From Tetraselmis striata (lineage: Eukaryota; Chlorophyta; Chlorodendrophyceae; Chlorodendrales; Chlorodendraceae), in NCBI GenBank assembly GCA_006384855.1, contig VCJN01003500.1, positions 94,348-158,347 on the forward strand: DNA of 64,000 nucleotides, written 5' to 3'. Positions within the stretch are counted from its first letter, which is position 1, and every line of letters starts with the position of its first letter. The notes beneath the pieces are model-generated. The model was not told where the DNA came from. It worked only from the letters and a program-made list of their open reading frames with translations, and did no database searches. Positions 21,855-31,938 of this stretch are shown piece by piece. The translations under genes were made by a program, and so were the position numbers.

Positions 21855-24800
21855 CTAGGGCCAGTGACCGAGCCAGTGAGGGGCGCAGGGGTGGTCGCAG
21901 AGTTCGCCGTTGATGGAGGCAACTGTGACGGTGTCATCCTCGAAAGTGGCGGCGGCCTGGGTGTTGAGCGCCCAGTTGTACTCCATGAATGCGGTGCTGA
22001 CGTCGCTGGCAGCGAGGTAGTCACACACGCCTTCCCCGTACTGGCAGGCGTAGTTCTCGATGCCGGGCGGTACAAAGTCCACGCCGTACCACTGGAACAG
22101 AGCTGACAGGTACAGCCTGACGGCACATAGCAACAATGGCAAGTCTCAGGACAATAAAGACACGGCAGCCTCAGTGTTGACGGCGTTCACAATCGGTTTG
22201 CTCGTTATAAGTGCGGCGCCTAATATTGTTTTCTCGAGCTATACATAAACAATTTATACAGTTCACACATGCAGGCAGGCAAACGGAAGCGGCACTCACA
22301 CATTGGCTTCCTCATCCAGCCGCATGCCCTTCTCGGTGTTGGACAGCCAAATGATGGTCTGCTCCTCCAGCTGCTGCTCCAGCATGGCGCCGGTGTACGC
22401 CTCCGCGCGCAGGTCGGGACACGACACCGCCGCGCAGTTGACTGCGGCGTGGATGCGCGGCTCGGCAAACTCGCCCCGGATGCGGCTGTGCTCCAGCTCA
22501 TCCAGGGTGACATTCGTGCCGCCCAGTGAGAAGGTGAAGGTGGTCCATGTGGAGGCGGGCCAGGGCTCCGAGGATAGCTGCATGATGTTGTTCCAGGTGG
22601 TGCCCAGATCTGCATGTGGAACAGCAGAGAGGGGGGGGGGGGGGGGGAGGAGGGGGGGGGCAGTTGGATGAGATCATTGCATGAGTGTTTGTATTACAAA
22701 AAAAGTGAGCACATCCTCCAGCAGATACCCCGACTGTATCTGAAAGCAAATGGCACGGACACGGCTGCAAACGTGCGCACTGAAGGGGGCCGCACCCTCA
22801 ATGTTGGACGCAATGAGGTGGACCGTGAAGGCGTTGTAGGCGTTGATGAGCAGCGCAAGCATCTCGCTCTCAGGTACCTTGGACATGTCAAGGGCGGACA
22901 GCGACGCGAGAAATGCGGCGAGCTCCCCCTCGGGAGTTGTATCGATACCGGCATAGTCCACCTGACGGAATGGCAAACCGGGCAAGAGGGGTCAGGTTGC
23001 TGCTGAGGGCATGAGCATTGCAGTTTGAAGGCGGAGTGTAGACGTAGTATAGGGAGGAAGACTTACCGCCGTCAATGGCACGCCTTGGATCTGGCCCTTT
23101 CGGACATGCCTGTAGGCACGGCAATAGGTCATAAGCAGCAGGCCTGGCATGGGCCTACATGCAAGGGAGAGAAGGGGGTGGCAGCTATGGGGCCTGCGTG
23201 TTGCGCTGACCTGGAGAGCACATTGTTCCAGGGCTGGGTCATCTTGGTGATATCCGCCACGCTGTACATGCCGTCATCAACGGTCGCGCCGTTGCCCTTG
23301 CCCCCGTCGCCCTGTGTGCTGTCACCTCCACTGCCGCCCGTCAGGCTGTCCTGCCTGTTCATCTCCTCGCTGCCTCCAGTCATGCTGCCGCCGGCCGGGC
23401 TCTCCTGGCTGGTCCTGTCGCCACTGCCACCGGTCATGCTTCCAGGTGTGTCATCGCCCCCGCTGCCACCAGTCACGCTGCCACCGGTCACGACACCACC
23501 GTCTGCACCGCTGCCCGTGAAGCGGCCGCCGCCGCCCATGCTGTCACCACCCTCCATGAGAGTGGCGGCGGTCTGCGAGTTGAGGTTCCAGTTGTAGTCG
23601 AGGAAGGCGGTACGCACGTCATTGGCTGCCAGGTATTCGCAGACCCCGTCTGCAAATAGGTGGCGCAGCGGTGTCCGGTCAGAGACAGCGACCAAGGCAG
23701 AGGGCAAACCCGCTATCTCAGGCGGCCTTCTCCTCCATGAGCAAGGAGGTGTCACATCAGCAGGGGCGCCCTACCGGCAGCATACTGGCAGGCAAACTCC
23801 TCGATGCCCGGGGGCTCAAAGTCTCCGCCGTACCAGCTGAAGAGGCGGGAGAGGTAGAGCCTGAGAGGGGGCACAGGAGCAAGCTCAGAGGGTGTGCACG
23901 AGAGGAGGGGGTTCCCACTTGTTATGGGCAGAGGCACAGGCCGCGGCACTCACACATTAGCTTCCCTGTCCAGGTACAATCCTTTGCCGGGGTTGCCCAG
24001 CCACAGGGCGGTCTGCTCCTCCAGCTGCTGCTCCAGCATGGCGCCAGTGTAAGCCTCCGCGCGCAGGTCGGGGCACGACACGCTGGCGCAGTTGACGGCG
24101 GCGTGGATGCGGGGCTCGTCAAACAGGCCGCGGATGGTGCCGTGCTCGATGTCGTCCAGCGTGACGCGGTTGCCGCCGAAGTCAAAGATGCGCGTGTTCC
24201 AGGTGGTGCGGGGAAAGGGCTGGGTGGAGAGCTCCATGATGCTGGTGAGGCCTGCGTTGGTGGCGTGTATAGCCAGCTTTAGAGGCTGTCTGGCCGATGC
24301 GGTGATCCTGAGTGTGGATGGCGAGGTAAGCGTGTTGCGCAGGCGGGGTACTAACCGTCGAGGTTCTTGGCGATCAGGTCAACAGTGAAGGCGTTGTACG
24401 CGTTGATGAGCAGCGCGATCGCCTCACTCTCGGGCACTCGCGTGAGGTCCATCTCGGCCAGGGTCGTGAGATAGGCCCCGAGGTCACCGCTGGCACTGGT
24501 ATCCACACCCGCATAGTCCACCTGGGACAGGCGGCACCGGCTCTGGTAAGTTGCTTTATCGCTGGAGAGCGCTTGACATTAAACATGTGGCAATGTCAGG
24601 AGCACAGAGGGAATTCGGCATTACCACTGTCAGCGAGACGCCGTCGATGCTGCCCATACCCACATGCCTGCATGCACCAGGAAGGCCAAGTCAGCGACTT
24701 GGTGTTTATAAAATCCAATCACTTACGTGCGGGGTAGGCGGGTATTTTGGCGTGCCGCATTCTGGTGCGATTTTTGGCGTGCGGCGCATGGCGCACCGGG

Positions 24801-25008
24801 AGAGCACGCGATTCCAGGGCTCGTTCATCTCGGAGATTTCCGCCTCGTCGTAGCAGCCCGACGTGCAGGCAAAGTTGTCGCCGGGGATTGCCGTCGGCTT
24901 GCCGTTGAGATAGCTCGCCAGAATCACGCTGCCGGCGATTATAATCGCCAGCCAAAACGCCCCGCAAATTATGCCGCCGACAATGCCTGATATGATAAAG
25001 GTGTCCAC
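21855..25008 (-). CDS. Membrane-anchored protein with two DUF547 domains
   Basis: Exons, high to low: 25008(5' end unresolved)-24797, 24667-24625, 24521-24356, 24251-23954, 23860-23775, 23649-23211, 23109-23067, 22961-22796, 22609-22300, 22116-21855. From the transmembrane exon this gives 2,025 nt (674 residues). The first visible exon has one hydrophobic segment (GIVGGIICGAFWLAIIIAGS), suggesting a type II anchor. Two DUF547 domains follow, each with VDYAG, LLINAYNAFTV, EPRIHAAVNCA(S/A)VSCPDLR and LYLS.LF.WYG. The linker is Gly/Ser-rich with repeated MTGGSGG-like units. The function of DUF547 is unknown. Position 25008 is not an ATG: the frame stays open upstream into a poly-C tract, and a likely first exon is at 25413-25560. 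Confidence 0.82.
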
Positions 25009-25412
25009 AAGAAAAGTTGCCGCGCGCGCGCGGGGAGTGCGTGGAAGGAGCCGGGGGGGGGGGGGGGGGGGGGGGGGGGGCTACTGTCAGCCGCGGTGGA
25101 GATATGCGTCGGATGCGCCGTTGGGTGATATCTCCCCGAATTCTCATGCTGATACTATTCATCGGCGGGCAATCGAGTCCATACTCGGCCACGACTGTCG
25201 CGCAGAGCGGAGTACCAGTACTCGGGACCGTGCGTGCGGCGGTCTCAGAGGGCAAAGTGTTGGAACCTGAAAGCCTTGCTGCCAACAAATGCTCGTATGA
25301 TGTTTATCTTAGCCCTGTTCGGGATACGCAGGTGTTCCGCGGGGGCGGAGAAAGAAGAGGCGGAGGGGGGGGGGGGGGGGGGGGGGGGGGATGCAGAGCG
25401 ACCTACATTTAC

Positions 25413-25560
25413 GTGTGCGGTACCACGGCCTGGCGCTGCTGGCGACCACTTCCCCAGAAGCACTCTTAGAGAAGCCCTCCGCGGCGGGCTTCAGCCCCTG
25501 CTCGCTATCTGGCGCGGAGGACTGGTCCGGCGAGACGCCGCCCTTGGCGGACGCTGTCAT
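25413..25560 (-). CDS. Candidate first exon of the DUF547 protein
   Basis: This reads MTASAKGGVSPDQSSAPDSE..., ends ARPWYRTR, and stops at a GTAAAT donor in phase 1. A short hydrophilic tail ending in basic residues just before a transmembrane helix fits a type II membrane protein, which is why I link it to the gene at 21855-25008. The connection is not proved. Between the two, I find no AG acceptor in the right phase downstream of the poly-C tracts at about 25366 and 25053 (poly-G on +). A missing exon or a collapsed homopolymer could explain this. Confidence 0.4.
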
Positions 25561-28500
25561 GCTGCTGCCGGCGAGGGTAAGAAAAAGATGGTACGACTGG
25601 TGGAATCGAATGGCCCGACCACGCGGCGGGGAGATGTGGGGAGCGAAGGTTAATTGTCGCTCAGCTCGTGTTGTGTGCGGCAGCTCCAGCAACGTGTCTC
25701 CCTTTGGCACGCCTTAGGCAGGGATTGGGCGAGCTTCGTGCCACGGGTCAAGGAACAAGGCGCGGAATTTGAAGTGGGCTGCACCTCAGGGCGTGGGCGC
25801 CTCTCGTCATGCCGCCACGGTGTTATATACTGTACGCGGGCCTGCTTCGCTGCCTCTCGTAATGCACGTGTGATGGAATGCTCGGCGCCGCGCGCAATGC
25901 ACGCCTTGTATTGCTGGCTTGCTGCTGATTCAAGCACCCGGGTACATTTGAGCTCCAGAATCCCCATTCTGCCCCAAACTACCCTTTATCCCGATCGAAT
26001 ACCCTGATTCGGTCCTAAAATTCGAGGGAATGTAGTGGGGTCGCGGTGACGGTTCGTTTTTCGCCCCCGGGCCGGGACAGCATCAGGACTGGCACCGGCG
26101 ACAGTAGCAGGATCAGCGAATTATGACTATTAAAGTCTGTATATTTAGAAAAAACCCGTATTCAAACAGCCGCTACTCTTATGGATCGGCTATGGTCGTA
26201 GTTTCGCCGCTTATGTAGGATTTCATCAAACATGCAATCGAGTCTCATTTTACCAGAAATGGTGCGGAGGCTGTTTAACACGGAAGAAGCGCCGTTTTAT
26301 CGCTATCATAGGAAGGCTCGGCGAAAAGGGAGGGGAGGAGGGGGGGAGGGGGGTTGGAGGAGGAGCCTGCAACGCGGAAATGGAGAACGGGAGGTCGGGA
26401 GGGCGCTGCCGAAGGCAACGAGCTAGAAGATGGCAGGCGAGCTGCTAGTAGCTGCCGTAAGTAGCTCCCCGGCCGGGATTGCATGGCTACTCGCGATGGG
26501 GCGATGGGGCAGCCCGCGTATTGAAAAATGATGGTACCGGTAACTTCCCGGTTGAAACCATCGGGCAACCGCATGCCATAAGGGTCGCACTAGGACAATT
26601 GAATTGTTGGGAAACCCCATAAACTAGTTTAGATAATTTCAAACATGCAATATCGAGTCCTTAGTTTGCCCGTTACACGCGTTTACGACCGTGATGGAGC
26701 GTGGGCAGTCGGCAAGACCGCGCACTACCTACGCGTAGTAGTGCCGTCCAGATGAAGGCGGAAGATGTCTTGAGTTGTAGAAGGGTCTCGCGCCGAGAGG
26801 TAAGGAACTGAGATCGAGGGGCATGCGCAGAACAAACGCGGATGGAAGATGTTGATGGCGCGATAACGCACAGGTAGGCGGACGAGTACGAGCTGCGCGC
26901 GCGGGCACGTGAGCGCGCCGCGTATACGTACAACCAAGTGAAGTACGGTATGGTTACGCTACATGCAACGGGACGGTAGCTCTGCACATGTTCCGGCGGT
27001 GTACATCATGAGTAGGGGTGGACACGTAACCCCGCGCGATGACGGCGGTGTACTGCCGCTGCCATCACCAGCGGCTGTCGTCCCGTCGGATCGCACGAGG
27101 GGCGGCACTTGCAACGCACTGTCAATGAACGCATCGGGGCGCGGGCACTACGTGGGTCGGACCCGGTGTGATCTTGCCGTAGTACCGGTTCTTATGTGTG
27201 TCGGGGTCGGTTGCTGGCGACGTCGCAGAAGACCCGCCGACTTGGTAGGTTGTCGGCGCGGGTCTCGCATCGCGGAGTGTGGTGAGGCGGCCGCCGCTTC
27301 TGCACCGGCGACGGCCGCCGACCACCTCACAAATCGCAGACCTACGGTGACGCCACGAAATGCATAGGTCGCTTGAAGTGGCGGAGCTGCCCCTCGGCGC
27401 GGGGAGCTCGTGTTGTTAATGGTGCGATGTCGTGACGTCGGGAACGGTTTGACTGGCGTAGAGGCTATGGTAGCCTATGCCTGCCCGTAACGATGCCAGT
27501 GTTGTCGGGACGAGGGCAATGACGAGGCGGCCGCCGCTGTTGCACCGTCCAGCGAAGGCCGCCGAGGTTCCAAACCCGGAGTGTGACAGGTGTAGTTACG
27601 GTCACCACGAGACGTCGAGCACGCCAGGTGGTAGAGCTGCCCCCGGCGGGCAACTGCATGTTGTCGTGGTCCTTGCGACGACGACGTTGCAGTAGGAAGC
27701 GTCGGAGACACGACGGGCCGAGCCGCACATACGCTTCCCATTGCAGCCACATCGCTGGACGGCTCTCACTTTGGTCGGTTCGGCCTGAATGGTGATCGAG
27801 AGTGGGGTGTTACTAATTAAAGCCACCCGTAGGTAGTTTGACCAGCCCGACGCACTAATTCTGAACCTGCCCGGGAAGCCCACCATGAGACCACACAAAT
27901 ATTAACGGCCGAATTATCCGCCCCATCACTTCTTGGGCCAACTTCTAGTTAGGGGGGACCCTAAGCTGGCCGAGAAAGCGGTCATGGGCCGGGGGTTGCC
28001 TGCTAGGGTCTGGGCTAGCAGCCATCCCCTCCAACTGGGGGTGAGGATATGTGTTGAAATCAGGGCCCGTTCTCGCTACAAGAAACCGGGCCGCTTTTAG
28101 GCGGCGGCTTGCTCTATGTTGATCTCTTAGTAGTACAGTACTGCGTTTTTTTCTTGGTGGAGCTCGCGAAAGCTAGCCACGCACACACTGGCAAAAAAAT
28201 CGGCCAACTCTTGTCTGCGTGGCGCCGCCGTTTCTCCTTGCTCATCAACATGGCACATGCAGACAACGTTCTTGGCGGGGTCGCGGCCGCGCGTGCGGCA
28301 CGTGATGGTGCTCCTGCGCCTGCGTCGCGTCGCTCGTCGGCATGTGTTGCTATGACCCGGGTCATTGGCTGCAAGCGTCCTCGCCGCGGCTGATAGCCTA
28401 CCCCGGGGCGGGGGTTCCTTTGGTTCCTGGCAGCTAAGTGACTTCGTGGTTCCCTTGTCTCCTTCTTGGTTCTTGGCTCCCTGTCCTCCTGCTCGACCTT

Positions 28501-28965
28501 GGTTTCAGGCTTGTGTCTCTCTTTTGCTGGCAACCTTTCATAGTTGCTGTTAGTTCTGTTTTTAGTGCGCTTTTGTGAAAGCCCTTATGTAATAAACTAC
28601 GTTTAGCGGTAGTGGATTTGCTGCTACAGGGTACTTGCCTTTTTGTAATTCACGCTGAGACCCTCACCTGCGCTGCGGCGCTGGCCGTCGGCGCGGCGAC
28701 TACGACTACTACTGTAGTTCGCTACACTGCGCAGCCGACATCAGATACTCGGCCGACAGGACAGGGATTAGTTAGACCAGCCCGCCGACGCTTCCAATTA
28801 TCAGCTCTCAACCCTCCGCCCGCAGCTCTGCCAGACATCTCCCCGGTCAGAGAAGCTCTCACGCCTCAGACGCAGCGTGCCTAATAGGCGCACTCAGAGG
28901 GAGAGACGAGGCAGCGGCTCCGCCTGTGACCTGGACATCGGCCAGGCAGACATCCACCTGCAGAC
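25561..28965. other. 3.4-kb stretch with repeats and no recognised gene
   Basis: The region carries a copy of repeat R2 (26045-26115), a non-autonomous element (26246-26640), and a degenerate direct duplication (about 27100-27390 and 27470-27700, sharing GAGGCGGCCGCCGCT and GCTGCCCC). ORFs at 26963-27367, 27465-27752 (-) and 28114-28533 (-) have no recognisable domains. Near 28590 the sequence TTATGTAATAAAC could be part of a polyadenylation region, but no gene is identified upstream of it. Confidence 0.5.
26229..26660. mobile_element. Non-autonomous element, copy 1, with possible target-site duplication
   Basis: The stretch AAACATGCAATCGAGTC occurs at about 26229-26245, and AAACATGCAATATCGAGTC at about 26640-26658, flanking roughly 395 bp. 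Inside, the right end is GGGAAACCCCATAAACTAG followed by TTTAGAT. The same overall layout (TTTAACACGGA-like start, G-rich block, AACGC.G..A..TGG, GATGGCAGGC.) recurs at 44392-44685. The flanking direct repeats look like a target-site duplication that has since gained two bases. Confidence 0.5.
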
Positions 28966-29685
28966 ATGGAGATGCTGTTGAATGAATGGCACGCAGCAGT
29001 GGTGGACGGCGGCGGGGAGCCAGCCAGCGCCTTGCTGTCGCGCAGCTACACCATCGCCGCCGCGCTAAATCGGCTCGGCCGGAAGAGTGGCGACGGCAGC
29101 GGCGAGCTGGAGGTGCACGTGATTGGTGCGGACCGGGAGGAGGGCGCCAGCCCGGCCGCAAGCGCCGCGCACTTCTCGCCGCTGTGCCGGACACTCGCGA
29201 GCTGCGGAGGTGTGACCCACCTGCGGCTGCTGCTAGCTGGGCCGCACGTGACGCCAGCGCTGGATGGCACCACGCACAGCAACCTCTGCGGCCTCCCGGG
29301 TGAAGCAACCCTCACGCTGGAGTACGACACGCGGCTATACCACGAGCGACTGGCCGCAGGGGGCGCGCCCCCCGCCGCGGTTTTTGCATTCAACGCAGGG
29401 GTTTGGGGGTACGATTCATGGCTGCCAAGCCTGGCAGCCGCTGTCAATGCCGCGCCTGTTATTGTCACCTCCTACAACGAGCTTGAGGCGGACGATGATC
29501 TTGGCACATTGGAGACGGGCCTTGCCGCCGCTGGTCTCACCTGGGCATGGGGCCCCGAGCCAAATCCCTTTGCCTCACAGTTGTGTCGTGAGAGCGCGGC
29601 AGTCCCTGGGCGGCATCTCGCTGACAACAGCCACTGGCAGTGCTTCTCCACGATCCAGACGGCAGCAACCGACGTCACAACGTAG
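28966..29685 (+). CDS. Intronless protein like the C-terminal domain of MSS51
   Basis: A single ATG-to-TAG frame of 239 codons. The middle reads LEVHVIGADREEG, then LRLLLAGPHV, then PPAAVFAFNAGVWGYDSWLP, then PVIVTSYNELEADDD, then WGPEPNPFAS. This order (HVIGA, GP, NAG..Y..W.P, VT.YN..E...D, NPF.S) is that of the domain C-terminal to the MYND zinc finger in MSS51/ZMYND17-like proteins. I see no MYND cysteine cluster here or in frame just upstream. In animals and fungi these proteins act at mitochondria, but the algal function is unknown. The lack of introns sets it apart from every multi-exon neighbour and would fit retroposition. An unseen 5' exon cannot be excluded. Confidence 0.65.
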   Translation: MEMLLNEWHAAVVDGGGEPASALLSRSYTIAAALNRLGRKSGDGSGELEVHVIGADREEGASPAASAAHFSPLCRTLASCGGVTHLRLLLAGPHVTPALDGTTHSNLCGLPGEATLTLEYDTRLYHERLAAGGAPPAAVFAFNAGVWGYDSWLPSLAAAVNAAPVIVTSYNELEADDDLGTLETGLAAAGLTWAWGPEPNPFASQLCRESAAVPGRHLADNSHWQCFSTIQTAATDVTT

Positions 29686-31938
29686 CCCAGTGCGAGTATG
29701 TGTCTGCTTTCTTGACCATGGCACCACACGATTGCTACTTGTCACTTCCACCTCGGCTTCATTACTTGTCTGGATTCATTAATTTTCTTTGCTCCCAGCT
29801 GCGCACGCAAACATCCTCCAGTACAACTAGCCAATTCCATTTCATTGGCGCCAGCTGTCGCCAACACGAATTGATAGCAGCTTGATCATAATACTGGTAT
29901 GAGAAAGCAATATGCCTGGAAAGTAGTCCTTTGTGGCTTGCAGCTCCCAATTTCGACATGGCGCGCCTACACGGCTTTTCATGAGGTGGCGTAGACTTTA
30001 CATGTTGTTTTGGTAGAATGTTTAACTTTTAACTTTAACTTTCAATTTTATATTTAACATTTAGAATTAACTTTAACTTAAGATTTAAACATATAAACAT
30101 TTTAACAAAAAGTTTTTAATGTATTTTTTGCTTTATTACTGCTAAAGTACCATGAATGGGTTATTTGTAGTCATCATATGGCTCATAATGACACCAGGAG
30201 CAACATCAACAGCATTGGCAGCTCAGTAGCAACACTCAGCAACAATGGAGCATGCAACAAGGCGGCACTATAGCATGCATAGTGCATATGGGAACAACTA
30301 GAGTGCAGAAATAGGCAACATTACAGGATGTGGTTGCTATGCCCCTGACCTCCACGGCCTACCATATCATTGCTGACTCATTGTTGGCTGCTATCAATGT
30401 GATCACGAACTAGAATACCGCCTGAAGGAGCGCCTCAAAATGGGCTGATTTGCACGCTTCAGCCGCATGGTGTTGCTGCTCCGGGTGTTACGCGGTTGCC
30501 TGGATGTGCTCAGCTGTTGTGCTGGTGGCCGTTGCGGCTCCGCTGCAACCTGTGCTCTCCCATTACGTTCCATGCGCGAGGTCCTCACGCGCTGCATCAC
30601 ATGCAACGAACGGACAACATCTTGTTCTTTGCCCATCCGCTTTCTGGAACGCACGAGGGGCTTGGATCCTTGCCTGTAACGTTCCATGCACACATACATG
30701 CCGCAGCACGGTGCGCAAAGCTGCCTGGAGGCCTGTGGACACCACACCATACTTGCCAGTCGTGCCGGCACAAGATGTATGCCACAGATTCGCACCAGAC
30801 CATATGCAGCAGACTTGCGCTGTTACGAGTAGTGCTCCAACTCCACGGGTGTCGTGCAGTCCCAGGGTAACTCTGGTGTAAGCTTGCTGGAAAGCCTCAG
30901 AGAAGGGCATGTAGTGTTGGTCTTGCTCATGATTTGAGGGAGCGTGTTAAGAATTTGGGATGGGAAGAGGGACTGCGTTCACCATCTGGCATGCCGCCGG
31001 TGGCCTGATTACATGCTGCCACATGTCCTTGCATGCTGTGCACTGGAATGGGGTGACCAGTGATTGTCTGCCACCGCATGTAGGGGCCTCCACGGGTGTG
31101 GTTGTCAATCACGGTGCATGGCAGTTGTTAAACAGTAATTTAAGCGGTGGAACATTCTCCGAAAAGAAAATAACCCCTCCCCCCTTCCCCCCTTCCTTTC
31201 TCCCCAGATATGGCGCTACATATATACAGGTAAATCATCAGCATCTGTCTCTCCCAGGGCATGTATATTAATAAAGAGTGCGCGTACATAAAAATAACCA
31301 TAATAACAGAGCTAATCTGAATCGCCATATTCTCCTAATATTCTCAACATTATTCCCATCCGATCGCCATCATATCGCCAATTGTCGTCACCCAGCAGCA
31401 CGCGCGGCCTGATCATAATTAATTACTCTATATAAAAGAATAATAGCAATATTTTGATGATGTTGCCGCGATGCTAAAAAAGCATGACCGCCTAGCCTAG
31501 CAACTATACAATTGCGACCATGTAAACTATCAATTTATTACATATTATTATCAATTTAGAGGACTTGTAGTGATCGTAAAAAATATGCCCTACCAGGATT
31601 ATCGATACTACAGACTACTGGAGCGATCTAAAGACGGACGCTCTTTGCTCCTGTCTCATCGCTAGAGAGACGGACGCTCAAGCTCTATCTCTAGCAAGTC
31701 GCTCCACGCTAGCTAATCGTCTCTGCCTGACGACCAGTCCGCTGTGCAGGTGCGGGTAGTCGTGGGGCACGGCTGGCGGGTCAACTACCAGTATTTAAGA
31801 AGGTAGTTTTTTACGCCTCCGGGCGGGACAGGAGCAGGCTAGCAGCGCGACCTGCCCCTCACAACCGACACTACAGTCGGTGGCGGGGCGACTCACCGCA
31901 GGCGGCACCCACTGCTCGCTCGGGTTGCGCTGGCCGCC
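29686..31938. other. Intergenic stretch, AT-rich in places
   Basis: About 2.2 kb between the MSS51-like gene and the LRR gene. The segment 30018-30110 is a degenerate TTTAACTT-type low-complexity block. Overlapping ORFs at 30400-30910 on both strands carry no recognisable motifs. The segment 31280-31620 is unusually AT-rich for the window. A partial R2 repeat lies just upstream of the LRR gene at about 31808-31850. I see no gene in it. Confidence 0.55.

Noticed and set aside
27100..27700. A possible CRISPR-like or tandem array around 27.1-27.7 kb
   Set aside because: Only two diverged blocks with shared GC-rich words; no regular spacing or unique spacers. No CRISPR array is present in this eukaryotic window.
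30400..30910. Cluster of overlapping ORFs on both strands near 30.4-30.9 kb
   Set aside because: No recognisable motif, no preferred frame and no splice structure; similar ORFs are expected by chance in GC-rich DNA.
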